The notes below the pieces were generated by a model. That model was not told where the DNA came from, did not search any database, and saw only the letters and a program-made list of their open reading frames with translations. Below are positions 42,139-50,919 of a DNA stretch of 64,000 nucleotides, one piece after another. The position numbers and the translations under genes are program-made. Positions within the stretch are counted from its first letter, which is position 1; each line of letters starts with the position of its first letter. The stretch is from Sulfonitrofixus sp039714575 (lineage in GTDB: Bacteria; Campylobacterota; Campylobacteria; Campylobacterales; Sulfurimonadaceae). The stretch is taken from NCBI GenBank assembly GCA_039714575.1, contig JBDLJE010000001.1:1-64000 (forward strand), given 5' to 3'.

Positions 42139-43443
42139 ATGAATATTCTTCTTGTTAATAATGATGTTGTTGTCTCAAAGTTGGTAAAACTCAGTACCGA
42201 GAAGATAGACGGCACACTTGACATTGCGACATCGATTGATGAGATCAGGGGTGAGAACTACGACCTGCTTATCTTGGACGGCGCTCTTTTTAGCCGAGAC
42301 TTTCTTGAACGCCTTAACGACAAGGTGATCTACGCACACTCTATCTATATCACGACGCGTGAAAGTGAAGGTAGTGATCTTTTCGAAAAACAGCTGTATA
42401 AGCCATTTTTGCCGACGGAGCTCCTTGTAATGCTTCTTAAAGTGGCTTCGCAGGTCAAGAAAGAGCAAGAAGAGCTCTCTCATGAGATCGTTTTCGATGA
42501 CTTTGAGAAACCGTTTGTTCCGGAAGAAGAGGCTGTTGTCAGCGGGAACGATATTGAAGAAGAGATGTTTGAGCCTGAGCCGCAGTTCGAAAAGAGCAGT
42601 AAGGCAGTAATAGTGGACATGTTGCCGGAAGAGCGGGCCTTCGAGGTCAAACCTATACTGGATGATGAGATCGCCAGCAGCGAGGATGCAGTACAGATCG
42701 CTCTTGAACGTGTAGAGCAATTTGATGAGACGCTCCTGGAAAAAACTTTGTTGGACGAAGAGGAGTTTGAAATCAAGTCTCTGCTTGATGATGAGGTCAG
42801 CGATGAAGATACAGCAGCAGAGGATGCACCTGAAGATGTGCAGCAATTTGATGAGACAGTCGAGGAAGAGCTCTTGGCGGATGAGCAGGAGCTCGAAGTC
42901 AAACCTCTGCTTGATGATGAGGTCGTCAGTGGTGAGGATGAGGTAGAACAGGATGCCCTTGAACGTGTGCACCAGTTTGAGAAGATCGAAGAAGAGCCGC
43001 TGCAGGAGATCGCTGCCGATGAGGCAAGCGAAGAGGAGGTATTGGACAATATCTTCTCCGAGGAGGAGGTCTCTGAGGTGAAAGCTATTCTGGATGTACT
43101 GAGTGAGACTCCGGAGAAAGACGAGGAGCTTGTCGAAGAGGTTATACAAGAGAGTGAGCTGCCGCAAGATATCGATCAGGAGCTTGAAGCTGCTTTGCGT
43201 AACGTAAGTGCAGAGGAGCTTGAGCAGGGTGTGGACGAAGAGCTTTTGATGCAGTTTGCCGATCCAACAGAGGATCTCTCCTGGAGTGAACCGCAGCAGA
43301 CGAGCCTGTCAAACAAGCCGAACCACGAGTCTATTGAGGCATTGCACACACTTCTGCAAGCGTTAGAGAACCCGCAGCTTGCCAAATCGCTTCGCGGTAC
43401 GATCACCATCAATTTAACGTTCGGAGAAGATAATGAATCATGA
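42139..43443 (+). CDS. Acidic 'poly-E-rich' protein with receiver-like N-terminal domain
   Basis: 434 residues from the ATG at 42139, chosen because AAAGG (42124-42128) precedes it; an ATG at 42121 is the alternative. Residues 1-105 look like a CheY-type receiver: NILLVNND, LLILDG (Asp 47), ITTRES (Thr 73), YKPFLPTELL (Lys 88). One of the two usual N-terminal acidic residues is Asn 8. Residues 115-390 are very acidic with a repeated unit centred on EVKPLLDDEV at a 42-residue period. The C-terminus is a conserved short domain. Position before gmk and composition match the H. pylori/C. jejuni poly-E-rich, highly acidic proteins (from memory). Role unknown. Confidence 0.72.
   Translation: MNILLVNNDVVVSKLVKLSTEKIDGTLDIATSIDEIRGENYDLLILDGALFSRDFLERLNDKVIYAHSIYITTRESEGSDLFEKQLYKPFLPTELLVMLLKVASQVKKEQEELSHEIVFDDFEKPFVPEEEAVVSGNDIEEEMFEPEPQFEKSSKAVIVDMLPEERAFEVKPILDDEIASSEDAVQIALERVEQFDETLLEKTLLDEEEFEIKSLLDDEVSDEDTAAEDAPEDVQQFDETVEEELLADEQELEVKPLLDDEVVSGEDEVEQDALERVHQFEKIEEEPLQEIAADEASEEEVLDNIFSEEEVSEVKAILDVLSETPEKDEELVEEVIQESELPQDIDQELEAALRNVSAEELEQGVDEELLMQFADPTEDLSWSEPQQTSLSNKPNHESIEALHTLLQALENPQLAKSLRGTITINLTFGEDNES
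42649..42960 (+). repeat. Three tandem 126-bp units inside the acidic-protein gene
   Basis: The Lys codons of KPILDDE, KSLLDDE and KPLLDDE fall at 42649, 42775 and 42901, exactly 126 bp apart; each unit also contains a [EQ]QFDE or HQFEK segment about 20-24 residues later. A fourth, diverged unit (KAILD) is near 43081. Units differ at many codons, so the duplication is old or under protein-level selection. Confidence 0.7.
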
Positions 43444-44056
43444 TAACGGTGCGATCCTTGTCCTGTCCGGTCCAAGCGGTGCCGGGAAATCGTCACTGAT
43501 CAAAAAGATCGAAGATGAGATCGGCGCCTATTACTTCTCTATCTCGACAACAACACGTCCGATACGAGAGGGTGAAGTCGAAGGTGTCCATTATCACTTT
43601 GTGAGTAAAGAGCAGTTCGAGCATGATATTGAAGAGGAGCACTTCTTGGAGTATGCCCGTGTTCACGGAAACTACTACGGTACCTCTCTAAAACCGGTAA
43701 AAAAAGCGCTTAAAGAGGGTAAGCTTGTCATCTTCGACATCGATGTTCAGGGGCACGACGCCGTGCAAAAACGTCTTGCCGACATCACAACATCGGTCTT
43801 TGTCACAACGCCGACGCTTTGTGAACTGAAACACCGTCTGAACGCTCGCGGAACGGATGCACAGGAGATCATTGAGGGCCGCATCGAGATGGCTAAACGC
43901 GAGGTACAGCGTATCAGCGAGTATGACTACCTTGTTGTCAATGACAACCTTGATGAGGCAGCTGCGGTACTGGTCAATATTGCCAAGGCGGCAAGGATGA
44001 AGATCCCAAGTATGAAAATAAGCGAATTTGTATTAAACTGGGAAGACATCTGTTAA
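43433..44056 (+). CDS. gmk: Guanylate kinase
   Basis: 207-residue GMP kinase. P-loop LSGPSGAGKSSLIKK, STTTRPIREGEVEGVHYHFV (GMP-binding region), EYARVHGNYYGTS, VIFDIDVQGHDAVQ, RMAKREVQRISEYDYLVVNDN (lid and base). Starts 11 bases before the end of the acidic-protein gene, so the two are coupled. Its TAA stop begins R2 copy c. Confidence 0.97.
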   Translation: MNHDNGAILVLSGPSGAGKSSLIKKIEDEIGAYYFSISTTTRPIREGEVEGVHYHFVSKEQFEHDIEEEHFLEYARVHGNYYGTSLKPVKKALKEGKLVIFDIDVQGHDAVQKRLADITTSVFVTTPTLCELKHRLNARGTDAQEIIEGRIEMAKREVQRISEYDYLVVNDNLDEAAAVLVNIAKAARMKIPSMKISEFVLNWEDIC

Positions 44057-44160
44057 AAAGCCTAGCTTCAGCACATCTTGCCCTGAAGTTCACCACTCGA
44101 CGCACAGCAGTGCGCTGTCGGGATCACTTAAGAACAATCTGCACTAAATCTAGGCTTTTT
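44055..44160 (+). repeat. R2 element, copy c, starting inside the gmk stop codon
   Basis: About 106 nt. Closing stem AAAAAGCCTAG (44055-44065) with CTAGGCTTTTT (44150-44160), perfect 11 bp, the strongest of the three copies. Hairpin 1 is CTTCAGCACA with TGCCCTGAAG around TCT, with two unpaired positions. Hairpin 2 pairs CGCAC (44101-44105) with GTGCG (44110-44114) around AGCA. The A-tract/U-tract closing stem could terminate both gmk and the convergent mtn operon. Confidence 0.83.
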
Positions 44161-44222
44161 AAGTACTTTTCATTGAATCTACAACTTTTAAAAATTTAGA
44201 ACTAGAGTAGATGAGAAATATT

Positions 44223-44828
44223 TTACATTGACTGAAGATATTTTTGTATCATACTGTAAAGTGTCAGCTCTGCCTCGTTTACGTCTCTGCCAAACGCCAT
44301 AACGCCATCTTCATGACCCCTCATCACAAAGATACTGCTCTTAAAAGGATCTCTGTCTGTATAAAGTGATGCGATCTCGTCTGCCATCTTGGATGTTCCA
44401 TACTCAGCAGTTGTTGCAAGCGTGTTGCTCTCTTTCATAAAGTTCCAAAGTGCTTTTGAGTGGATATGAATAACGCAGTTTATTTGAGGGTCGATCTGAT
44501 AGATCATTGCATGGCTCAGGGCTTCGCTGCTGGGTCTGTGTCTGCCCCGTGAGATGACCTTAAAGCTTGAAAAATCGTAATCGCTGATGTAGGTATAGTA
44601 GTCGTCTGTCAGTGATGACAGCTCTCCGGTCTGTGTCGCCGTTATAAAGAAGGCGCTGCTGTTTTTCTCTCTCAGGGAGATGTTTCCATAGCCTACACCT
44701 TCAGAAACGCCTATGAGCCCAAGAGTAAATAGTCGTGAACGCAGTGCTTCAAGTGTCTTATAGTCTGAAAATTCAGGAGCAGTTTCAGTGGTGTGCTCGA
44801 TGGCGTACTTAATAACACCGTCGATCAT
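44223..44828 (-). CDS. Class II aldolase/adducin-family protein of the methylthioribose cluster
   Basis: 201 residues. The family's metal-binding pattern is visible as VIHIHSKALW (two His) and a late GHEDGVMAFG His, with the anionic-substrate loop GYGNISLRE near residue 48. Placed after mtnK and mtnA, it should act on methylthioribulose-1-phosphate: either as MtnB, the dehydratase of the full methionine-salvage pathway, or as the aldolase that splits it to dihydroxyacetone phosphate and a methylthio-aldehyde. None of mtnC/W/X/D is nearby, which leans towards the aldolase. Start overlaps the mtnA stop by four bases. Confidence 0.7.
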   Translation of the reverse strand: MIDGVIKYAIEHTTETAPEFSDYKTLEALRSRLFTLGLIGVSEGVGYGNISLREKNSSAFFITATQTGELSSLTDDYYTYISDYDFSSFKVISRGRHRPSSEALSHAMIYQIDPQINCVIHIHSKALWNFMKESNTLATTAEYGTSKMADEIASLYTDRDPFKSSIFVMRGHEDGVMAFGRDVNEAELTLYSMIQKYLQSM

Positions 44829-45889
44829 TTTAGCTCTTTTATAGCTTTTTCGTTGGCTTCAATGAGCCCGGCCTCTGTTATAAGCCCTGAGATCAGTCTC
44901 GCGGGTGTTACGTCAAAGCCGTAGTTGAGCGCTTTTGAGCCCTTTGGCGTGATACGGATCTCTTGCGGATCACCGTCACTGTCAAGCCCACGCATCATAT
45001 GGACTTCATCTTCACTTCTCATCTCAATATCGATCTCTTTGACACCGTCGCAGCTCTCAAAATCAAAGGTACTGAGCGGAAGAGCGATGTAAAAAGGGAT
45101 GTTGTTGTCTTTGGCAGAGAGTGCTTTTAGATACGTCCCTATCTTGTTTGCCGCATCACCGCAGCGGGTGACCCTGTCTGCTCCGGTAATGACCATGTCT
45201 ACCATGTTGTGCTGCATAAGATGACCGCCCGTGTTGTCAGCAATGATGGTGTGGTCTACGCCTGCATCGAGCAGCTCCCAAGACGTCAGGTTGGCTCCCT
45301 GGTTTCGGGGACGGGTCTCATCTACCCATACATGAACGTCTATACCTCTTTTTTTGGCTTCATAGATCGGAGCGAGTGCTGTTCCGCTGTCAATGATAGC
45401 CAGCCATCCTGCGTTACAGTGGGTTAAGATGTTGATGCTTTTGAGACTTTTCTTTTTTATGATCTCTTCGATGATATCACACCCTATCTTACCGATCGTC
45501 TCGCTGCGTTTAACATCTTCGTCACATATCGCAATGGCCTCTTCTCTGGCATCATTCAGCACGTCATCACTGTTTTTTATAACACCTACCATCCTGTCAA
45601 CTGCCCACATCAGGTTAACGGCAGTAGGTCGGGAAGCACGGATCTTGGATGCCTCTTGGATTATCTTGGCTCTGTCACCTTCAAACTCGCGTGCCAGCAG
45701 GTAGACGCCCATAGCCGCTACATTGCCGATAACACCGGCACCGCGAACGGTCATGTCGGAGATGGCTTCTGTAGCATCTTCACCTGTTTTTAGAACTCTT
45801 GTCAACTCTTCGTGCGGCAGGTATCTCTGGTCCAGAACTTCAAGGTCACCCTCTTCATTTAACCATAACGGTCTGTATCTTGCTCTCAT
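44825..45889 (-). CDS. mtnA: S-methyl-5-thioribose-1-phosphate isomerase
   Basis: 354-residue eIF2B-fold isomerase converting methylthioribose-1-P to methylthioribulose-1-P. DQRYLPHEELTRVLKTGEDATEAISDMTVRGAGVIGNVAAMGVYLLA, ILTHCNAGWLAIIDSGTALAPIYEAKKRGIDVHVWVDETRPRNQGANLTSWEL with the catalytic Cys and Asp region, and MVITGADRVTRCGDAANKIGTYLKAL. RGAGVIGNVAAMG replaces the more usual RGAPAIG pattern. One base separates it from mtnK. Confidence 0.93.
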   Translation of the reverse strand: MRARYRPLWLNEEGDLEVLDQRYLPHEELTRVLKTGEDATEAISDMTVRGAGVIGNVAAMGVYLLAREFEGDRAKIIQEASKIRASRPTAVNLMWAVDRMVGVIKNSDDVLNDAREEAIAICDEDVKRSETIGKIGCDIIEEIIKKKSLKSINILTHCNAGWLAIIDSGTALAPIYEAKKRGIDVHVWVDETRPRNQGANLTSWELLDAGVDHTIIADNTGGHLMQHNMVDMVITGADRVTRCGDAANKIGTYLKALSAKDNNIPFYIALPLSTFDFESCDGVKEIDIEMRSEDEVHMMRGLDSDGDPQEIRITPKGSKALNYGFDVTPARLISGLITEAGLIEANEKAIKELK

Positions 45890-45890
45890 T

Positions 45891-47105
45891 TTAAGCCTTT
45901 ATCAGTTTTACGACATCATCTATAGTCAAGATGTTTTGATGCTCTTTTATAAACTTCTCACCGATCTTCAGTGCAAGTCTGTTCGCTTTTTCTCTGTCTG
46001 CAGGATCTTCAATACCGCGGATCTCTTCTACACCGGCGATGCCCAGTTGTCTTCTCATCACTTTACACCCTGCAAAGCCGACACTGTCTCGAAGCAGCTG
46101 CAGCATAAACTCTTTTTGATACGCCTCCAAGACCTCTTTTGACGCATAACCTTCAATAAACAGTGCACTCTCTTTTGTCTCATTCCAAAGAGCGATGAAC
46201 ATCTTAGAAAAACGGCTCCAGATCGTAGTCATTGTCTCAATGATCCACTCCTGATAAGTCCTCTCTTCATCTTGAATGTTGTGAGAGACCCAGGACATCA
46301 CAAGGTTTGCTATGAGAGCACCGATATCAAACCCCATCGGTCCGACAAAAGCAAATTCCGAGTCGAATACATAGGTATCGTCTTGGTTGACCATGATAGA
46401 GCCTGTGTGCAGGTCACCATGGATAAGTGCGTCACTCTGGTTCATGAACTTATACTTCAGTTGCAGTATTTTGGTCTTGAGTTCAACGTCATCTGCGATC
46501 TTTACAGCGATATCCTCCAGCCCCGGAAGTTCAGCGTTTGTCTCATGCACCATAAACGGTGCACTGAATACAAAGTCTTGAGTGAGCTTGCAGAGTTCCG
46601 TGTTATCGATAAAGTCGGAGATCAGCCGGCTCTTGTCACTGTTAGAGAGGTAGAGTGATGATGTTTTAAAGAGAGAGTTGGCAAGATAAGAGCTGATGTG
46701 AGCAGCAAAATTCGGGTAGACGACACTCTCTATCATCCCGTGACGCATAATGATATGTTCACCAAGGTACTCCATGACGATCACGCTCATCTCTTCGTCA
46801 CTATGGTAGATCTTTGGTATATGTTCACTCAGTTTTGCAAATGTCTCAAGTGAGCGGATCTCATAGGTCATTCTCTCTTTTGAGAGTGGGTAACTCTCTC
46901 CGACACAGCGCAGGTACGGTACGGCCTGTTTTACTATCAATGACTTGGAGGTGTCAGTGACAGAGGCGGCTAAAAACACAAAGTTTAGATTGCCGTCGCC
47001 TATCTCTTTGATAGTAAGCTTATCGGTGTCAAAAAAACTTTTTATTGTCGGAAGCGAGAAGAGATACTCTTGAATATTCATGGTATCTAAGATCTTGTAT
47101 GACAT
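45891..47105 (-). CDS. mtnK: S-methyl-5-thioribose kinase
   Basis: 404-residue aminoglycoside-phosphotransferase-fold kinase for methylthioribose. IKEIGDGNLNFVF (glycine loop), SLIVKQAVPYLRCVGESYPLSKERMTYE (MtnK-specific), DALIHGDLHTGSIMV (catalytic Asp), YVFDSEFAFVGPMGFDIGALIANLVMSW. MtnK needs methylthioribose freed by MTA nucleosidase, not encoded in the window. TATAAT at 47139-47144 (minus strand) and GGAG upstream mark it as the first gene of mtnK-mtnA-aldolase. Confidence 0.95.
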   Translation of the reverse strand: MSYKILDTMNIQEYLFSLPTIKSFFDTDKLTIKEIGDGNLNFVFLAASVTDTSKSLIVKQAVPYLRCVGESYPLSKERMTYEIRSLETFAKLSEHIPKIYHSDEEMSVIVMEYLGEHIIMRHGMIESVVYPNFAAHISSYLANSLFKTSSLYLSNSDKSRLISDFIDNTELCKLTQDFVFSAPFMVHETNAELPGLEDIAVKIADDVELKTKILQLKYKFMNQSDALIHGDLHTGSIMVNQDDTYVFDSEFAFVGPMGFDIGALIANLVMSWVSHNIQDEERTYQEWIIETMTTIWSRFSKMFIALWNETKESALFIEGYASKEVLEAYQKEFMLQLLRDSVGFAGCKVMRRQLGIAGVEEIRGIEDPADREKANRLALKIGEKFIKEHQNILTIDDVVKLIKA

Positions 47106-47138
47106 TTCATCTCCATGTAATAGATGGTATTCAGGCGG

Positions 47139-47144
47139 ATTATA
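47139..47144 (-). promoter_or_regulatory. -10 box of the mtnK operon
   Basis: TATAAT on the minus strand 33 bases before the mtnK ATG, with GGAG close to the start. Confidence 0.5.
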
Positions 47145-47230
47145 ACGCTGTTTCGTTTTACTTTAACACTTTGACTCTTCAAAATGCCTATCTGATGTCG
47201 TAGAGTTGGGAATTTTAACAACCTCTTCGA

Positions 47231-47236
47231 TATAAT
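47231..47236 (+). promoter_or_regulatory. -10 box of alaS
   Basis: TATAAT in CGATATAATCGCG, 46 bases before the alaS ATG. No -35 box at the right distance. Confidence 0.5.
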
Positions 47237-47282
47237 CGCGTATTAAATAATGGCCTGAAACTGGGCTTTAAAAGATAGAATT

Positions 47283-49829
47283 ATGGATGTCAGAAAAGCA
47301 TTTTTACAATATTTTGAATCAAAAGGGCACGCTAAAGTAGCGAGCGCTCCACTTGTACCGGACGACGCTACACTGCTGTTTAACAATGCGGGTATGGTCC
47401 CGTTCAAGTCGATCTTTACGGGAGAGGTCCCTCGTCCTGAGAACCCGCGTGCAACCTCTTGTCAGACCTGTCTTCGTGCGGGCGGTAAACATAACGACCT
47501 TGAAAACGTCGGTCATACGGCTCGCCACCACACCTTTTTTGAGATGCTGGGCAACTTTTCGTTCGGTGACTACTTTAAAGAAGAGGCGATCGCTTATGCG
47601 TGGGAGTTTATTACCAAAGAGCTTGAACTGCCTGTAGACAAACTATGGGTTACGGTACATGACAGTGATGATGAAGCCGAAGAGATGTGGAAAAAGCATA
47701 TTAGTGCTGATCGCATCATGCGTCTTGGCGATGCAGACAACTTCTGGTCTATGGGAGACACTGGTGCTTGCGGTCCATGTTCAGAGATCTTTTACGACCA
47801 AGGTGCAGAGCACTTCAATGGCCCTGAAGACAAGATGGGCGGTGAGGGCGACCGTTTCTTAGAGATCTGGAACCTTGTCTTTATGCAGTATGACCGCCAA
47901 AAAGACGGTACGCTAAAACCACTTCCTCACCCATCTATCGACACGGGTATGGGACTTGAACGTGTTATTGCTGTTAAAGAGGGTAAGTTCTCTAACTATG
48001 ACTCTACGATGTTTATGCCGATGATCAACAAGGTTGAAGAGTTCACGGGTCAGAAGTATGAGTATGCAACAGGTGCTTCGTACCGCGTTATCGCTGATCA
48101 TATCCGTACAGCAGTTTTCCTGCTCTCTCAAGACATCAACTTCTCGAACGAAGGGCGCGGTTATGTGCTTCGCCGTATCTTGCGCCGTGCGGTTCGTCAC
48201 GGTTACCTGCTTGGTCTGCATGAAGCCTTTATGTACAAGATCGTTGACATTCTGGTCGCGCAGATGAAAGATGTCTACCCGTACCTTGCTACCAAAGCTG
48301 AAACGGTTAAGACCCAGATCCAGCTTGAAGAGGAGCGTTTTCTAAAGACGATCGCTTCGGGGATCGAGCTGTTTAATGCTGAGCTTGTGAATACCAAAGA
48401 TGTATTCAGCGGCGAAGTGGCATTTAAACTTTATGACACTTTCGGTTTTCCGCTTGACCTGACAGAAGATATGCTTAAAGAGAAAGACCTCAAGCTTGAC
48501 AGCGCCAAGTTCGACGTACTGATGAAAGAGCAGAGAGAACGTGCAAAAGCGGCTTGGAAAGGTTCTGGAGACGCGGCTAATTCGGGTGACTTTAAAATAC
48601 TTCTTGAGAAGTTCGGTAAAAATGAGTTTGTCGGTTATGAGGGTGAAAGTAACGAAGCGAAGGTCTTGGCACTTCTCAGTGAAGACTTCAAGATCGTTGA
48701 TGCGCTTCATGCGACACATACAGGTTGGGTACTTCTTGACCAAACACCATTTTATGCCGAGAGCGGTGGACAGGTCGGTGACAGCGGTGTGATCGAAGGT
48801 CATGCAGCGGTAACGGACACACGCAAGTTCTTTGATCTTAACCTCTCGCATGTTGAGGTGAAAGAGACGATCAAGACAGCTGCAAAGGTCAATGCCATAG
48901 TCGATATCAGCCGTCTAGAGATCGAAAAGCATCACTCGGCAACCCACCTTCTCCACGCTGCACTTTATGATGTACTGGGTGAGCACATCTCACAGGCCGG
49001 TTCACTGAACGATGCAGCACGTCTGCGTTTTGACTTTTCGCATCCAAAAGCGATGAGCGATGCCGAGATCGCCGAGGTTGAAGAGCAGGTCAACTACCAG
49101 ATACTTCGCGGTATTGTGGCTCAGACAAAAGAGATGAGTATTGACGAAGCGAAGAACAGCGGTGCAAAAGCACAGTTTGGCGAGAAGTACGGTGACAAAG
49201 TCCGTGTTGTCAGCTTCGGTGACGCATCGGTAGAGCTTTGCGGCGGTACACACGTTGACAACACTGCCGTTATCGGGACGTTTGTCATCACTAAAGAGTC
49301 AGGTGTCTCTGCCGGTGTCCGTCGTATTGAAGCGGTCTGCGGTAATGCTGCGTACAACCTTTTCAAAGAGCAACGCCATACGCTTAAGACGGTCGCTGAA
49401 GAGGTTAAAAACCTTGATGTCCTTTTAGGTGTCAACAAACTCAAAGAGCAGGTCAAGACACTTAAAGAGGAAGTTCAAGAGGCCTTGGCCGCTTCTAAAG
49501 AGGAGCTCTCTGCTGAAGAGATCAACGGTGTAGCGGTGATCATTGAAGAGATCAAAAGCGGCGATGTTAAAACACGTATCGATGAGATCAAAAACGCACA
49601 TGACAAAGTCGTAGCGATGCTCTTCCAGGTCAAAGGGGAGAAGGTCATCCTTGCGGCAGGTGTCAAAGAGGCCTCTGTCAAAGCAGGCGACTGGATCAAA
49701 AACATCGCACCGATAGTCGGCGGTGGCGGCGGCGGTCGTCCGGACTTTGCACAGGCGGGCGGCAAAGATGCGTCTAAACTTCCTGAAGCCAAAGAGGCTG
49801 CCCTAGCTTACGTAAAAGAGGAGCTTTAA
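47283..49829 (+). CDS. alaS: Alanyl-tRNA synthetase
   Basis: 848-residue class II synthetase. Catalytic core: VRKAFLQYFESKGHAKVASAPLVPDDATLLFNNAGMVPFKSIFTGE (motif 1 region), ARHHTFFEMLGNFSFGDYFKEEAI (motif 2), GMGLERV (motif 3). Editing domain: EKHHSATHLLHAALYDVLG and the zinc-like SVELCGGTHVDNTAVIG. C-terminal Ala domain ends in APIVGGGGGGRPDFAQAGGKD. Intact and of normal length. RBS is weak. The next gene begins one base after its stop. Confidence 0.98.
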   Translation: MDVRKAFLQYFESKGHAKVASAPLVPDDATLLFNNAGMVPFKSIFTGEVPRPENPRATSCQTCLRAGGKHNDLENVGHTARHHTFFEMLGNFSFGDYFKEEAIAYAWEFITKELELPVDKLWVTVHDSDDEAEEMWKKHISADRIMRLGDADNFWSMGDTGACGPCSEIFYDQGAEHFNGPEDKMGGEGDRFLEIWNLVFMQYDRQKDGTLKPLPHPSIDTGMGLERVIAVKEGKFSNYDSTMFMPMINKVEEFTGQKYEYATGASYRVIADHIRTAVFLLSQDINFSNEGRGYVLRRILRRAVRHGYLLGLHEAFMYKIVDILVAQMKDVYPYLATKAETVKTQIQLEEERFLKTIASGIELFNAELVNTKDVFSGEVAFKLYDTFGFPLDLTEDMLKEKDLKLDSAKFDVLMKEQRERAKAAWKGSGDAANSGDFKILLEKFGKNEFVGYEGESNEAKVLALLSEDFKIVDALHATHTGWVLLDQTPFYAESGGQVGDSGVIEGHAAVTDTRKFFDLNLSHVEVKETIKTAAKVNAIVDISRLEIEKHHSATHLLHAALYDVLGEHISQAGSLNDAARLRFDFSHPKAMSDAEIAEVEEQVNYQILRGIVAQTKEMSIDEAKNSGAKAQFGEKYGDKVRVVSFGDASVELCGGTHVDNTAVIGTFVITKESGVSAGVRRIEAVCGNAAYNLFKEQRHTLKTVAEEVKNLDVLLGVNKLKEQVKTLKEEVQEALAASKEELSAEEINGVAVIIEEIKSGDVKTRIDEIKNAHDKVVAMLFQVKGEKVILAAGVKEASVKAGDWIKNIAPIVGGGGGGRPDFAQAGGKDASKLPEAKEAALAYVKEEL

Positions 49830-49830
49830 G

Positions 49831-50310
49831 ATGAGTGAACTTTTCGCGAACTACGCCAACTTCATTCTTTTTGTACATGTCTTTGCTGCTCTTTTCTGGG
49901 TAGGCGGTATGCTGGCGATCCGTTTGGCGGTTCATCCGGCTCTACAGCATATAGAAGATCCGAAAATCCGCTTGGCACGCACATTAGAGATACTCAAAAA
50001 CTTTTTCTCTTACGTTATTTTTATGATCATACTGCTTTTGGCAAGTGCCGTTATTATGGCGGTAGGGCTTGGCTTTAAAGGGACGCCGCTTTACAGCATT
50101 GTCCTGGTCAAAGAGGCGATATGGGCGATCATGGTCATCGTCTTTATCATTATCTATATTCGTAGAAATCAAGCAGAAAAGCTCTTTATAGGCGGTGACC
50201 TTGGAGGAGCAAAACAGAAGCTGGCACCTATCGCGACCTACCTTATTCCTATCAACATCGCACTGGGTATCGCTGCCCTTTACTTCGGCGGCATCTTAAG
50301 AGGTTTTTAG
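49831..50310 (+). CDS. Four-helix inner-membrane protein, CopD-like
   Basis: 159 residues with four hydrophobic segments at about 7-30, 57-78, 86-109 and 130-152. ILFVHVFAALFWVGGMLAIRLAVHPAL has the H-x5-WVGG-x8-P arrangement seen in CopD-like and related membrane proteins with possible haem-binding His. The specific role is unknown. Starts one base after alaS and overlaps maf by one base. Confidence 0.72.
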   Translation: MSELFANYANFILFVHVFAALFWVGGMLAIRLAVHPALQHIEDPKIRLARTLEILKNFFSYVIFMIILLLASAVIMAVGLGFKGTPLYSIVLVKEAIWAIMVIVFIIIYIRRNQAEKLFIGGDLGGAKQKLAPIATYLIPINIALGIAALYFGGILRGF

Positions 50311-50855
50311 TGTTACGCCTCTGCTCACAGTCTGAAAGCAGGGCGCTTATTTTACGCAATGCAGGTATTGACTTTATTCAATCGCCGGTCGATTATGATG
50401 AGGAACAGATCGTAGCCGACTCCCCAAAAAACTTTGTCTATCAAGCCACGGTAGGAAAATACCAAGCTGCACTTAAAACATTTGACTATAGAGAGATACC
50501 GCTGCTGGTCTCTGACACGGTGGTTACGTCTCAAGGCAAGATCCTCCGTAAAGCAAAATCGTTAGAAGATGCAAGAGCGATCCTGCAGACACAAAGCGGC
50601 AGTGTCACCTCTATCGTCACCTGCATGATCTACAAAAGTGAAAAACTTGAACTGCTCGACATCTCCTCCACCGATTATATCTTTGATACTTTCGACCCGG
50701 ACGATCTCGAAGCCTATCTTGAATCAGGCGAGTGGCAGGGCAAAGCGGGCGGCTGCATGGTTGAGGGCTTTTGTAAGAAGTATATTAAACAGACTCACGG
50801 CTTTGAGACGTGCGCGATGGGATTGAGTGTCGAGGTGCTAAAAACCTTTATTTGA
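50310..50855 (+). CDS. maf: Maf-family nucleotide pyrophosphatase
   Basis: 181 residues from a GTG that shares a base with the previous stop. LRLCSQSESRALILRNAGIDF is the Maf N-terminal signature (usually LASxSxRR), then PLLVSDTVVTSQGKILRKAKSLEDARAIL, GSVTSIVTC, SGEWQGKAGGCMVEG. Maf proteins hydrolyse non-canonical or canonical nucleoside triphosphates. The alaS-maf order is also found in Campylobacter (from memory). Confidence 0.9.
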   Translation: MLRLCSQSESRALILRNAGIDFIQSPVDYDEEQIVADSPKNFVYQATVGKYQAALKTFDYREIPLLVSDTVVTSQGKILRKAKSLEDARAILQTQSGSVTSIVTCMIYKSEKLELLDISSTDYIFDTFDPDDLEAYLESGEWQGKAGGCMVEGFCKKYIKQTHGFETCAMGLSVEVLKTFI

Positions 50856-50886
50856 CACAGGCAACATACTCTATTCTTTAATGTTG

Positions 50887-50892
50887 TATAAT
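50887..50892 (+). promoter_or_regulatory. -10 box of the stomatin-nfeD genes
   Basis: TATAAT in TTGTATAATCAA, 28 bases before the ATG; AAAGGA is the ribosome-binding site. Confidence 0.5.
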
Positions 50893-50919
50893 CAATAATA
50901 ATTTTTCAAAGGATCTAAT

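Noticed and set aside
42175..43167. A 330-codon open frame on the minus strand across the acidic-protein gene
   Set aside because: It is the mirror of a Glu/Asp-rich plus-strand gene, giving a Leu/Phe/Ile-rich product with no start context. The plus-strand gene has a receiver-like domain and synteny.
47171..47176. TTGACT as -35 box of alaS
   Set aside because: It lies about 55 bases before the TATAAT box, far outside the usual 16-18.
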